This document shows, in pieces, positions 46,868 through 58,719 of a DNA stretch of 64,000 nucleotides. Within the stretch, counting starts at the first letter, position 1. Every line of letters begins with the position of its first letter. The position numbers were made by a program, and so were the translations under genes. Source of the DNA: Fulvia fulva (Eukaryota; Ascomycota; Dothideomycetes; Mycosphaerellales; Mycosphaerellaceae). The stretch spans positions 434,001-498,000 of the forward strand of contig NC_063020.1 of NCBI RefSeq assembly GCF_020509005.1. The letters run 5' to 3'. The notes beneath the pieces were generated by a model, which worked only from the letters and a program-made list of their open reading frames with translations, was not told the DNA's origin and did no database searches.

Positions 46868-46914
46868 GTCTTCCTCATCGACGCGATGAAGACCAAGAAC
46901 AACGTTTACCGAAA

Positions 46915-49900
46915 GTGAAGAGAGGAAAGAAGTTGAGGATCAATACAGCATAGCTAGACCTGTACGACGAGACGGGCAAGGACCACGCTTGCAAACCGTT
47001 CGTCACGAATGTAAATATCGGCTCAAAGAAACTCTCTTCTTCCAATCTCACTCTCATGGACACTGGCGCACTAGGCGAGTCTTTTATAGACTATAAACTC
47101 GCGACCTCTCTCAACCTCGAACCCTAGGAACTGAAGTACCCTCGCACCCTTGAACTCTTTGACGGCACGGAGACTACCACTGGTAAGATTACTCATGTTG
47201 TACACACGTCAATCACCCTCGGAGGCAAGCGTATGTCGATCACCAGCTTCCTTACGTCCCTACCGCATCAGAAGTTTATCCTCGGCCTCCCCTAGTTCAG
47301 ACGACACCGACCTATCATCGACTGGACTTCCCTTACTGTCAGCTTCCCTCCAGAAGTTCCTCCGGCACCTCCGCCTTCTCCGCCGCCTCAGCGCGGTCCT
47401 GAGTATACCAAGATCTTCTAGGTGAACGCCGCTGCCTTCACCACTGCTGCTAAGCAGCCCAAAGCTCAAGTCTTCGCCGCCTCTCTCCGCGATATCGACA
47501 TCGCCCTCGAGAAGCTCGACAAGAAGCGTACACCTACCGACCCTGCTACGAAGGTCCCTCCTTGGGCACACCACATCCTCTACGTATTCGATGCTAAAGC
47601 CGCAGACGAGCTACCTCCTCATCGCCCTCACGACCACAAGATTGAGCTAGAAGAAGGTGCAGAGACACCGTTCGGACCGTTATATTCCATGTCCCGAGAA
47701 GAGCTTATCGTCCTCAAGAGATACCTCGAAGAGAACCTAAAGAAGGGGTTCATTCGAGCGAGCCGTTCCAGCGCTAGCAGTCCCGTCATGTTCGTCAAGA
47801 AGCCCGGCGGTGGTCTACGCTTCTGCGTAGACTACCGAGGCTTGAACGCTGTTACAAAGAAGAACCGCTACCCAATACCGTTGATTCAGGAGACGCTCGA
47901 GCGCCTCTCTAAGGCCAAGTACTTCACTAAGCTCGATGTCATCGCTGCGTTCAACAAGTTACGAATGGCAGAAGGACACGAGTATCTCACAGCCTTCCGT
48001 ACTCGCTACGGGCTGTTCGAGTCGCTCGTTATGCCCTTCGGCGTTTGTAACGGGCCTAGTACCTTCCAGAACTTCATTAACGACATCCTTCAGGAGTTCC
48101 TCGATCAGTTCTGCACTGCCTACATCGACGACATCCTAGTCTACAGCGAGAACAAGGAGGAGCACCGCGAGCACGTCTGTAAGGTCCTTCAGAAGCTCGC
48201 AGACGCCGGCTTGCAGCTCGACATCGATAAGTGCGAGTTTGAGAAGACCGAAGTCAAGTTCCTTGGTTTGATCATTACCGCAGACGGCATCAAGATGGAC
48301 CAAGAGAAGATCGACGCTATCGTCGAATGGGATGCTCCTACGAACGTCAAAGAGGTCCAGGGTTTCCTAGGCTTTGCCAACTTCTACCGTCGCTTCATCC
48401 ACGCATTTTCGGGCGTAGTACGCCCTTTGACGAAGCTCACGCGCAAGGGTGAGAAGTTCGCCTGGACCGACGAATGCCAGGAGGCTTTTGACTTGCTCAA
48501 AGCGAAGTTTGTTAAGAACCCGCTTCTACGGCACTTCGATTTCGAACTGGAGACCCGTGTAGAGACCGACGCATCCGACGGCGTGGTGGGCGGTGTCCTG
48601 CTACAACGCCGCTCGCCTGAATCCCCCTGGTTACCTGTCGCCTTCCTCTCCAAGAAGATGACCGCCACGGAGTGTAACTACGAGATCTACGACAAGGAGC
48701 TTCTCGCCATCGTCAAAGCTTTCGAAGAGTGGCGCCCCGAGCTCGAAGGCTCTGCTATGCCCGTCCAAGTAAGCTCCGACCATAAGAACCTCGTCTACTT
48801 TATGAAGAGCAAGCTGCTCAATCGTCGCCAGGTCCGCTGGAGCGAGTTCCTCTCCCGGTTCAACTTCGTGATCTCGTACACGCCCGGCAAGGCCAACTCG
48901 ATGGCCGACGCCCTTACCCGCCGCCCTGGTGACTCTCCAGTTGATCGAAGAGGGGGCCGGCAAATCGCAGGGCAACAAGTCATCAAAGAGCACAACCTCT
49001 CTTCCGAGCTTCGAGAGTACCTATCGAACGGCCAGCCTACGCTCGCCGCTTCCTTTGCTACTCTCGTGCTCGCTCCTGCCTACCTTGACGAGAGTGACGA
49101 TGAATCCGAGCCTGAAGAATACGCCTCGGACGCTGAGGACTTGAACGACGATGAAGAGGGCTCAGTAACGACCGACGGCTCATCCGAATCAGACTTTGAG
49201 GGGTTTGATAATGAGGAGCAGCCCGAAGGCATCATGGCACGAGTACGAACAGCGTACGATGCCGACATAGACGCCCAAGAGTTAGTTCAGGCCCTTGAAT
49301 CTGGCGCGAGGACATTCCCGGGCTTCTCGCTGTCCGAGTGCGAGCTCCAGGGAGGTGTCGTCTACTTCCGTAAGAAGCTTTACGTACCGCAGCCCGAAGG
49401 CTCTAATATCCGAGCTGAGATTCTTCAAATCATCCACAACTCCGCCTCTGGGGGTCACCCAGGCGTAGCCAAGACCCACAAGCTCCTCGCTAGGTATTAC
49501 TGGTGGCCGCATTCCTAGAAGGACGTCCGCCGCTACGTGCTGAACTGCGCTGCTTGCCGAAGAGCCAAAGCTAACCGCCACCGTCCCCACGGTCTCTTGT
49601 ACCCTCTCCCGGCTCCTGATCGTCCGTGGAAGCACATCACTATGGACTTTATCACCGATCTTCCTCACGGCAAGACCTTCAGCGGCGTGAAAGCAAAGGC
49701 CCTTCTAGTGATCGTGGACCGTCACTCCAAGGACCGGTACATGATCCCGTGCTGGAGCATGACCGCAAAGGAGACTGCTCGCTTGTTCTACGAATTCGTC
49801 TGGCGCTTTCAAGGCCTCCCGGATAGCATCACCTCTGACAGAGGCACCCAGTTCATCTCGTACTTCTGGAAGCGTCTATGTGCTATCCTAGGCATCAAGC

Positions 49901-50934
49901 ATAACCTCTCGACCAGTTTTCAGCCACAGACCGACGGCTAGACCGAAATTACGAACGCTATCCTCGAGCAGGTCCTTCGTTGCTTCGTCGACTACCACCA
50001 GAAGGATTGGCCTCAGCATATCCCTACGGTAGAGTTCGCTACTCGTAACTGGGACTCGGAGACTACTAGCTACTCTCCCTTCTATACTACGAGAGGTTAC
50101 CACCCTCGTACAGGCATGGAACCAGAAGAACCTCTCCCGCCTACCGAAGACGCAAACGAGCAAGCAGCAGACGAGTTCGCTACTATGCTCTTACAGATCC
50201 ATGAAGAAGTTCACGACGAGATGGTGTACGCACAAGCAATCTACGAGGATCAAGCCAATCGTCGTCGCCAGCCAGCTCCCGACTACCAAGTAGGCGATAT
50301 GGTCTACCTCAACTCCAAGAACATCAAGACAGACCGCCCCTCCAAGAAGCTGAACTGGAAGAACCTAGGTCCTTTTGAGATCACCGAGCGTATCAGTTCA
50401 CACGCCTACCGTCTAGCTCTTCCTGCGAACATAAAGATCCACGACGTCTTCCATCCCGTACGCCTTCGGCCGTCGGCTGAGGACCCATTCCCGAACCAAA
50501 ACCAAGACATGCCAGGTCCTCCCGATGAAGTAGAAGTCGACGAGCCTGTTAACCTACCTTCTGACGACTATGCCGTCCGCAAGATCCGGGGAATCCGCGT
50601 AGAGCCCAACGACGTTGAAGGACTACCGCCGATCAAGTATGAAGTCGAATGGCAAGGTTGCCCTGAGTGGGATACCTCATGGGAACCTATCCAACATATC
50701 ATCTTCAATCGTCAAGCAATCGAAGAATACCACGCCCGCGCAGACGGCCCAGAAGTCAACATCGGCAGGCTCTTCGAATCTGAGCTCTTCGACGGGGCTT
50801 ACCAATGGTGTATCGACCATGACATCAGGCCTAGGCCTAGTACTGAAGCTGAACATCCTCGATATGTGGAACTACTACGGCTTCGTAGGAACTCAGCTTT
50901 GTTCGGGGGGGCTACTGTCATGGTCTCCCCATAG
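46915..50934 (+). pseudogene. pol: Pol of gypsy A: protease, RT, RNase H, integrase, chromodomain (six TAG codons)
   Basis: One continuous frame of about 1,340 codons broken only by TAG at 46951, 47125, 47293, 47419, 49516 and 49939. Protease: LMDTGALGESFID (DTG at 47059). RT: FCVDYRGLN and catalytic YIDD (48121-48132). RNase H: VETDASDGVVGGVLLQ, then YEIYDKELLAIVKAFEEW. Integrase: the HHCC region at 49432-49560 is interrupted by one TAG; the core has TSDRGTQFIS and TDG-TEITN. A GPFEI-type domain is followed by a chromodomain near 50630-50730 (KYEVEWQGCPEWDTSWEP). The end overlaps the 3' LTR by 19 bp. As it stands, full Pol needs readthrough; most likely dead. Confidence 0.93.
50905..50911 (+). 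promoter_or_regulatory. Polypurine tract of gypsy A
   Basis: Run of seven G four bases before the 3' LTR, the expected plus-strand primer, lying inside the end of pol. Confidence 0.75.
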
Positions 50935-51435
50935 AGAGTACAGAAGGTGGGGACAGAAGAGCCTCAGAGTGCTCAGAAGTCGTCAAGAAGTGACAGTCCA
51001 GCTTGGTGTGTGAGCGCCAAGAATCACATGCCCCGCAACATTCACTACGGGACCCAGCCCTCCAAATTCACCCCTCTACCAAACCTTGACAGATTCACTT
51101 CGGCTCGTGACTGTGTGACTCACGGCACTCCCGCGAGCACCCGCGACTGCGCTGGACCCTGGAAGAAGCACGTGGAAGACTCGGAACGTAGGGCAGGTTG
51201 GAATAAGGTTTTGAGCAAAGCTGCTGAGCGCGGCTTCGCACGGGTTAGCCCTGTTGATGCGGGGACACGCACTCGCGAGGGTCGCGTATAAATATCTGGC
51301 CTTCCCCAGGCCTCTCTTGCTTCCTTCGTCTTTTGTTTTGTGTAGCAATCATACCATACCCTTTTGCATCTGCACTTCGCACCTGCATTCTCGCTTTCAC
51401 CCTTGCATCTCACAGGCCAGGCTCTCGCCCTGACA
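50916..51435 (+). repeat. 3' LTR of gypsy A (520 bp)
   Basis: Same length and ends as the 5' LTR; followed by GACGG (51436-51440). Confidence 0.96.
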
Positions 51436-51440
51436 GACGG

Positions 51441-51553
51441 TTAGTAACTATAGTGAACTTGACCTACCTTAACGCGTTTTACGCGAAGGAGAGAGGTGAT
51501 CTATTAACTAAACTAATACGCTTGTTTACGCGATGCTTATAGATCGAACAGAC
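51441..51553 (-). repeat. gypsy D leader: unit 2 of the tandem duplication and LTR-adjacent leader
   Basis: Second copy of the leader block, followed by a short stretch up to the 5' LTR at 51554. No gene. The first bases after the LTR on the minus strand (GTCTGTTCGATCT) would hold the primer-binding site, not identified. Confidence 0.65.
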
Positions 51554-51703
51554 TATTACGGGTAGTGATCTATAAGACGATAGTATAGGGTTGCCGTAAA
51601 ATAAGCGTTGTTCGGTAAGGCTACGAAAGAGAAGCGCGAAGCGCGCGAGATATATAAGGAAGCGCTAAGGCGCGCGACGTTACAGTAGTAGTAAACCGTA
51701 ATA
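51554..51703 (-). repeat. 5' LTR of gypsy D (150 bp)
   Basis: Near-identical to 37876-38025 with a few transitions. Right flank ATCTA returns to gypsy C sequence. Confidence 0.85.
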
Positions 51704-53620
51704 ATCTAATACTCTTTCTGTCTTAGAAAGTTCGGTTACTAACCGCTATCTACTACGCTTAGGTAACGGTCGTACTATTTCCCTATTACTATAGGTCGGT
51801 AGTAAGGGAGCTAAGGTTCGGGTTAGCGTTCGCGTTATTTTGTAGGCGTAGAGGGCGGTAGTCGCCGTCGTAACTATATATCGGGTATTCGGGGTTCGTT
51901 AATACGTACGAGCCTATACGGTAGCGGTAGTACTTGCCCTACTTCTTAAGGTCCTCCCGCTACTTACGGTTTAGTAAAGGTAGGTTCTATAAGTGAACCG
52001 GTAGATCCTCCTTCTTCTTCGTACCTACGTATTATAGTAGTTACTAGACGATTATAGCGGTCGTACTAGTAGCTACGGCGCCTACGGCATTACTACCGCC
52101 CTATACGCCGTTATTATTCGAATTAGGGTTACTACGTAGGCGCTCCTTCTATAGATATAGTCGGTCGGTCTCGTAGAAGCTCTTATCTAATACCGTATAT
52201 TCCTTAATAATATCCTATATATCGTATAAGCGTCTATCTACTTCCCTATCGCTAAAAGTCTTAATAAAGTACTTACGGTTTAGATAGTTACGAAATAGCA
52301 TTAGCTTAGTCTCGTCGGTCTACTCTATCTAAGTACGTAGCTTCGAGTAGCGAGCGTAGAAGGTAATAAAGGTCTCGCCCTACTCCTACTTATAGGTAGC
52401 GATGTTAACTATAGCCTTAGTTCCTTCGTTACGGGTGCCGTACTAGCGCGTTATCTAATCTAGTAGTTCTTTACTAGTCTTAAACTCGTTAAATAATTGT
52501 TATCTAGGTATAGGGATCCTCGGCTTAATACTTCTCTAAGGGTCACCCTATGTCTATCTATATATAAAACGTAGGCCGTCTACCTCGGAGCGGAAAGTAG
52601 TTATAGTTAGCTTAAGAAGTACGCTACTATACTAACTGTCGAAGTTAGGGTCGTTATCGTTCTTAAAGTACTTCGGGTTAGGTACGCCCTTACTAACCTC
52701 GATACCGCGTATTAGAGTACGGTTAATAGTAAATAGGCGTTCTAAAAGTTCGGTTAGGGGAGTCTATATACGGGTATTACGCGCTCGAGAGTCGCGACCG
52801 TTATTATTATTAGGTCGTAGACGGTTTCTACTACGTCCTCGGTCGTTATTACTATTGCCGTCATTATTATTACTACCGCCTCCGCCGCCGCCGCCTCTAC
52901 TAGTAGTAGCTTTACGATACTTACGTATTAGCTACTCGAGTAAAGTCTCGCGTAAAGGTAAATAGGAGGGTCGGCGACTAGAGCGGCCCTTACCTCTATT
53001 CTATATAGTGTCTTTAGTAGCTTAGAGTCGAGTCTTTAGATCGTTAACCTCCTTCTATAGAGCCTAGTTCTTAGCTTCGGTATCCTATACCTTCTTCTTC
53101 TCCTCTTATAACTTTACTAGGTTATAATCCTTCTTACTCTTTAGGTCTACGGCCATCTTCTATATAATAGCCTCCTCGCTTCGTAGTATCTTATAGATAC
53201 GGTTATACTCGGTATATAGCGTAGTATACTAGGCGTTCTAGAGGTTATTAGCTTACTCTATTATATCGAGTTGTCTACCTTTAGTAATCGCTATATTTAC
53301 TACCTATAGTACGAAGTCGTAGGTAGTCTTCGGGTACTAGGATACGAGGGTCGTAAGTTTATCTAGTATAATATTCTAGTTTTCAGATACGAGAATATAC
53401 TCTACCTCGTCGAGTAATAGGTATACCTTGTCTAGGTCGCCGCCTAGGTTCTCTTCGAGCTTAAACTCGAATAGTTCTATAAAGTTAATCTTACTACCTT
53501 CTTCTCGCTCGAAGGCTTTCTAGTAAGCTTTATTAATTTCCTATTATAGCGCGACACCGGTGTCTACTATAACCCGCCGGTTATCGTCCTATATCTAACT
53601 CTAAGGAAAAGAGGAGAGGT
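51704..53620 (-). pseudogene. gag: gypsy C gag (5' part of gypsy C beyond gypsy D)
   Basis: Minus strand. The N-terminal acidic region (FIELFEFKLEENLGGDLDKV near 53480) is followed by a predicted coiled coil (LKSKKDYNLVKLQEEKKKVQ, about 53160-53080). An Arg/Gly/Asn-rich linker with a Gly run (52930-52780) comes next, then a capsid-like region with PNPKYFKNDNDPNFD near 52690. The C-terminus has a former knuckle with Tyr for Cys near 51930. Layout matches gypsy D gag. The beginning is cut near 53620 without an LTR, directly against copia E RNase H. Confidence 0.72.
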
Positions 53621-53639
53621 CGGGGAAAAGAGATATACG

Positions 53640-55398
53640 CTACTTGCCTTTACCCTTAGGCTTTAGTAGTACGCGTAGCTATATAACCTCTTTTATAGCC
53701 TAAGTCTAACCTATATACTCTACTTTGTAGGTAGATAGCGCTACCGTTACTTATCGCTTACTAGACTAGCTTACGACTACTAATCCGATATTAAAAGCGT
53801 AACCCGCTATAGAGCGGCGTAAGTCTATATTACTAGCCTAATCGGAGTCGGTATAACTAGCGAGGTACGTAAAGTTACCGTATATTAGCCTATAGTTAAT
53901 AGTACCGCGAAGGTAGCGAAAAATCCCTTTACCTACCCTCTAATAGGTCTCGTCGGGGTTAGAGGAATAGCGACTAACTACTAATATAGTATATACTATA
54001 TTAGGCCTAGTACTAAGTATAGTATATATTAGTAAGCCTACTACTTACTAATACTATAGCTTAAACTTAGCTATAGCGACGTAGCCGCCTTCCGCCTTAC
54101 GGAGTCTCGTATTACTATCTATTAGGATATAGTTAGGCTTATAGTCCTATATACTATATTGCTTTAGTACTAACTCTAGGTAGGTACGCTAGCTAAGGTA
54201 TAGGCGTCTATTAGTACGGTCGTAACGGATAATTATACCGAGATAATAGTAATAAGGGCCTAGGTTGGTCATTTAAAACCTCTAGCTAAGAGCTGTCTTA
54301 AGTTAAAAGATCTCGTACTTATTAGGCCCTATAATAAGTAGGTCGTCTATATATACGGCTACGAAGGTATAATCCTTCGCGAATATACTATAGTCGCTAT
54401 CTAGAGTAGTGAACCCCTATGATTTAAGAAGCGTAGTAAGTATAAGATACTAGATACGTAGTGACTACTTAAGGCTATATAGTACCTTATTAAGCTAGTA
54501 TACTATGTCTTTGTCTTCCTTATAACTAGTAGGTTATTCGACGTAGATATCGGTATCTACTTCTCTATATAGAAAGGCTATCTTAATATCTATCTGTTCG
54601 ATCTCCTAGCCGTACGCGTATACTATAGTAAAGATAAGTTTATAGGTCATTAGCTTTACTACTAACGCGAAGGTATTATAGTAGTTACTACCGGCGACCT
54701 ATTCGAAGCCGCGGACTACCTATCTAGCCTTATACTTCTATATCTTACTATTTGTATCTCTCTTACGCTTATAGACCTACTTACCGCGTAGTATTTGCTT
54801 ACCCTTAATCTAATTACGTCTACGAAGGACCTATATACGGTTCTCTTTTAGTAAACGGACCTTATCGTCTTCCGCGAGTTACTATTTAGTCTAGTAACCT
54901 AACCGCTATGCCTAGAGCCTTATCTATAGGTCGAAAGCGTTAGTTACTACCGCTAGTATAAGGACGTAGAAGAGTAGTATATACTAGTCGTTCCTTAGTA
55001 TACGCTTTTGCTTTCCTATTATAATATTAGTCTTATCTAGGCGTAATCGGCGGTCGTACGGATATAATGCCTCTTCTACCGAAATAGGCTACTATTTATA
55101 GCTCGGCCCGGCCTACGGTAGTAGTCGCTCTAGCGACGGTAAGCGCTCTAGTAGCGGCGATTATTCTAGTATCTCGAGATAACTAGGTACGGAGGGTAGC
55201 GAGCTATTGTCGTTACTCTCGTCGTACTACTAATAGACCCGGTAAACAGTAATTTTAGTTAGCTATTTAGGTACTAGTTCTATAGTAATAGTCTATAGTA
55301 CTAGCGCCTTACTTTTAGTATAGGCCCGTATCTTATCTACTATAACGTTATCGCGCTGTTCGGCCTTACTATCGGCTTTAGCGACTCGATATTAGCTA
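53640..55398 (-). pseudogene. copia E: RT and RNase H
   Basis: Minus strand. The integrase-RT linker (55400-55000) is followed by RT with VAVYIDDLLIIG near 54345. The RNase H end at about 53790-53640 reads VTVALSTYKVEYIG, the usual STxEAEYI block, then VLLKPKGKGK. The last 60-80 residues of RNase H expected in copia elements are missing. RIP ambers are frequent, but the YIDD motif is intact because its Asp codon is protected by its GACGAC context. Confidence 0.8.
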
Positions 55399-57248
55399 AC
55401 GTGCTTTACTACCGAGCGGGCTATACTACCGAGCGGGCTACTTTTACTAAGAACTATACTACTTCTACTTTAATTACGACGGTATCTTAATACGACGACA
55501 TCCTATAGAATCGTTACTAGGAGGATAATTCCTCTTTAGATTCTTCGCTATCTAGTAAGTCTACTTGATAGGTACGTACGTTATACTCCGACTCGCTATA
55601 TCGCTTATAGCGTCGTAGCCTTAGTACTAGCCGAACACTATCTAGCGACTCTCTACTTACTTCCTACCTCCTAGTATCCTCTAGAGGTATTAATTACGAC
55701 GCCTTATCGAAGGTTAGAGACCCTCTAGACTGAATATGCTTGCGCTTTCGTGCTTTTCGCTATATAAGGGCCTCGTTAGACTTACGTAGCTTACTAATCT
55801 CGCTTCGTATAAGAGCTATCTAATACGCTATCTCTCTACTCCCTTTTATAAGCTAATACACCCCTTCCTATAACGAGTTTAGCGATGAACCTGCCCGGGC
55901 ACGCATTTTGTTCGTTACTAGTGTCGATTAAGAGTCGAATTCTTTTATAGTTCGTAGTGTCTTCGACTCCTAAGGGGTAGAGTCCGGAGCTAGAGGGGTT
56001 AGCGTACGTAGCTTAATATTAAGCTTATCTATCACTACCTATAGATTGAATAGAACCAAACTAGCGCCTCTAAAGCTCGATAGGATATTCTCCTATCTGA
56101 ATATAGTGTCATAGGCTACCTAGAAGGCGCGTAGGAACTCTACTTTATCGATATAAGTAATACGCTAGCGTACTAAGCCCGAGAGCTAAGCACCGTATAC
56201 CTTCTCAAAAGGCGAATAGTAACCTACATCTAATAGCTAGAGTAAGTACGAGGCGTACGATAGTATATATAGGGCCAAGATCTTATATTCCTTATATAGA
56301 TTCTAGAATGCCTTCGAGTTGTAGCTCTCGTAGCTATCGATAATAAGTAGTCTCTATACCCTAGTCGTACGAGCTATAGTATACTTCTAGAAATGCTCTA
56401 GCTACCGTATACCGAACTTATTGTTATTCTAGCCGTTCTCTATTAGCCCGATTGTCTAGTCTAGACCTAAGTTACCGTCTTAGTACTAGGTACTAATGTG
56501 CTATTTACCTATAAGGATGACGTAGGGTAGGAGCGCTATTCCGTCTATATAGATAGTCTTAATCACTATTACCTATTCTCTATTACCCTATTAAACGACC
56601 TTCCTCTTTCTACTACTCCTTTCTAAACCCGTAACGACGCTCTAAGACGTAATGATACCTATTATAAACCCTGTCTCGTCGAAGTTATAGGTGTCCTAGT
56701 TAATAATACTATTACTTCTCCTTTATATTACGTATAAGTAAGAACTACCTCTCGATAACGTCTAGATCTTCTATTAGGGCTCGCTAACGATCGTATCTAC
56801 GTGTTATACGAACCTTTAGCTCACGATACCGCCTAATAAACCTGTCTGTCTAATTGAGACTAGCGGGCTTAAGACCCTTCTCTTATAGTAATAAATCGGC
56901 TATTACTTGTATACTAGCCTTTAATAGCGGGAAACCTTTAAGATCTAGCTCGAGTATATACTTAAGTATCACCCTCTCTTCTAGCTCTATAAGCTTCTTC
57001 GAATTAGGCTCGTAGTCACCCCGAGGAGGTCGTCTATTCAATCAATACTCTAGTATAGTTCGAGACGCGTCGTATACCTTTATAGCAAGTCGATTCGTGA
57101 TTGTCGCGTCGCGTTTCGTAGCCTAGACAGCTAAGGTCAGTTTGGCCTCGTTTGAAGATAATATACGCTATAATAGTAGTTATATAGCTATATCTATAGA
57201 AGTAGTATAGTTCTTAGCAAAAGTGGCCCGCTCGGTAGTAAAGCACGT
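55399..57248 (-). mobile_element. Fot1/pogo-type DNA transposon (1,850 bp)
   Basis: Terminal inverted repeats of 48 bp (57201-57248) and 65 bp (55399-55463), beginning ACGTGCTTTACTACCGAG, flanked by TA at 55397-55398 and 57249-57250. The left repeat is longer because TACTACCGAGCGGGCTA is tandemly doubled (55407-55440). Encodes one minus-strand transposase. Inserted in copia E. Confidence 0.9.
55600..57150 (-). pseudogene. pogo/Fot1 transposase (HTH plus DDE_1), RIP-broken
   Basis: Minus strand. The N-terminal psq-like HTH reads ATKRDATITNRLAIKVY, then LNRRPPRGDYEPNS, followed by a CENP-B-type HTH. The catalytic core has YNFDETGFIIG near 56680 (first Asp) and LLIIDSYESYN near 56330 (DGHESH block, with Gly and His lost). 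SYASYLL-LLDVGYYSPFEK follows near 56250 (PPHSSHLLQPLDVG block). The C-terminal basic region KARKRKHIQSRGSLT lies near 55740. TAG and His-to-Tyr changes are typical of RIP. Confidence 0.86.
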
Positions 57249-57987
57249 TATTACCTTTAAAGCCGAGTATTAAGCCGTTATATATCCGCTCCTTACTTAG
57301 AGCCGCTTTCGGCCTTTTCCGGCTAGGCTATAGTATATACGCCTTACTTCTAATCTTACGGATAGTACTAAGGTTCGGCTTCTCGCCGTACCGTACTTCG
57401 AACGGCGTATATCCTAGTTATATACTTAGTAAGCGGTTACGAATATAGGTAATACTATACTATAGTACCTCCGGCTACTAGCGCGGGTCGAGCTAGTACT
57501 CTATCTCCGCTATTATTAGTATTAGAGTCAGCTTATAACGCTATACTCCTTAAAGCCTCTTAACGGCACTATTTTACTAGTATTACTCGGTACCTATCTA
57601 CTCGTATTTAATGCCCTTATTATACGTAAGAGCGAATAGCTTATACGAGGAGTTCTCCTCTACCCTATCGAGGTAAAATGTACGGAAGGGACGTTCTAGC
57701 GTTTCGCGGTTTAGTACGATATATCGTATATAGTATAGGAGCTCGTCTTTTATACGCGTAGGGATATTATCTACCTATTACGTAGTATCGTTAAGAACTA
57801 ATAGCTAGTACCTATACCTACTAAAGCTAGGCTCGAATAGACTAGTAATATCGATATAGGTGAGGTCATTTATATAGGTTCCCTTACGTAGGTGACTACT
57901 ATATAGCCGTTCCTTTATACGCCCTAGAGTATATACGCGGTAGATATAGTTTCTATCCCTTATTCGCTATATACCGGTAGATATAGT
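57249..57987 (-). pseudogene. copia E: integrase core
   Basis: Minus strand, N to C: DLTYIDITSLFEPSFS (first Asp block), then VDNIPTRIKDELLYYIRYIV, then TFYLDRVEENSSYKLF, where the D-R-G-x-E block has lost Gly. It ends ITYIRNRLLSI, then YTPFEVRYGEKPNLSTIR, the conserved copia integrase C-terminal block. The TA at 57249-57250 is the pogo target. The pre-integrase zinc region is cut off by gypsy B'. Confidence 0.83.
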
Positions 57988-58305
57988 ATAGACGACTAAC
58001 TACCCTAGTAAGTAAGGGCGCGCCTAGTAACCTTAGGATAGCTTACGCGTAGGTGTATATACTTATCGGTCCGCGGGCCGTAGAATATATATAGTAATCC
58101 TAAAAAAAGATAATAAATCTAAAAATTTTAGATTCCCGTATAGAGAGATTCTTTATAAATCCTAGCTTCCTACTAAGGTTACCTCCTAACTATATATATC
58201 TTAGTAGTACCCCTATATACTCCTACTACGTAATTGACCGTTAAAGGTTAACGAGATTCGACGCGCAAATTTTAGGGTCTAAAGGGGGCCCTTAGCTCGT
58301 TAATA
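57988..58305 (-). repeat. 3' LTR of gypsy B' (318 bp)
   Basis: Reverse complement of the gypsy B LTR with small indels and transitions. The flank to the left is ATAGT (57983-57987); its partner lies outside the window. Confidence 0.82.
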
Positions 58306-58719
58306 TATCCTCCCCTATTACGAAACTGTCCCTAGTTTCACCTCCGCTACGCCTAATATAAACTAAGAAACTATACCTACAAGTTATACGTAAGGAAGGC
58401 GGATCCGGCGTCTAGTCAAGTAGTTAGTCTAGAGATATTAAGGAGATCGCAAGTTTATTCTATAAGGAGCTAAGAAGGCTAAGTTAAGGTCTAGTCTTCG
58501 TAGTAAGCCTACTCTTAAATTAAGGATATAGCCTAGAAATCGGTCAAGTACGCTAAAAACTAGGTACTAGAACTAGAAGCTAGTTAAATTAAGGTTAGAA
58601 ACTAAAACTACTAAGTAAACTCCTTAGTAAAGGAGGCACGACTAGGAAGTAAGAGCCTCCTTCTAAGCATTTTTCTGAAGGCTAACACATATCTATCGTA
58701 CTAGTAAACTATAAGTTAG

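Larger units (their letters stand above)
45145..51435 (+). mobile_element. Ty3/gypsy chromovirus A, best preserved element of the window
   Basis: 6,291 bp with two 520-bp LTRs differing at about three positions, perfect 5-bp target duplication, gag and pol frames nearly open, polypurine tract and TATA box. Inserted in the leader of gypsy D. Its coding regions keep normal codon use, unlike everything around it. Seven TAG codons interrupt or end the frames. A second copy is A' (1-5184). Confidence 0.96.
37876..51703 (-). mobile_element. Ty3/gypsy chromovirus D with nested gypsy A
   Basis: Minus-strand element with two 150-bp LTRs (37876-38025 and 51554-51703). Flanks ATCTT and ATCTA give a four-of-five target duplication. 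Inserted in gypsy C. Its internal order on the minus strand is leader (holding gypsy A), gag, protease, RT, RNase H, integrase and chromodomain. RIP-saturated. Confidence 0.85.
53620..57987 (-). mobile_element. Ty1/copia element E, truncated at both ends, with nested pogo
   Basis: Minus-strand copia pol: integrase (57249-57987 and left of the pogo copy), RT and RNase H. Left end stops inside RNase H with no LTR; right end is cut by the gypsy B' LTR at 57988. Pogo sits at 55399-57248 within or just after the integrase core. Confidence 0.82.
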
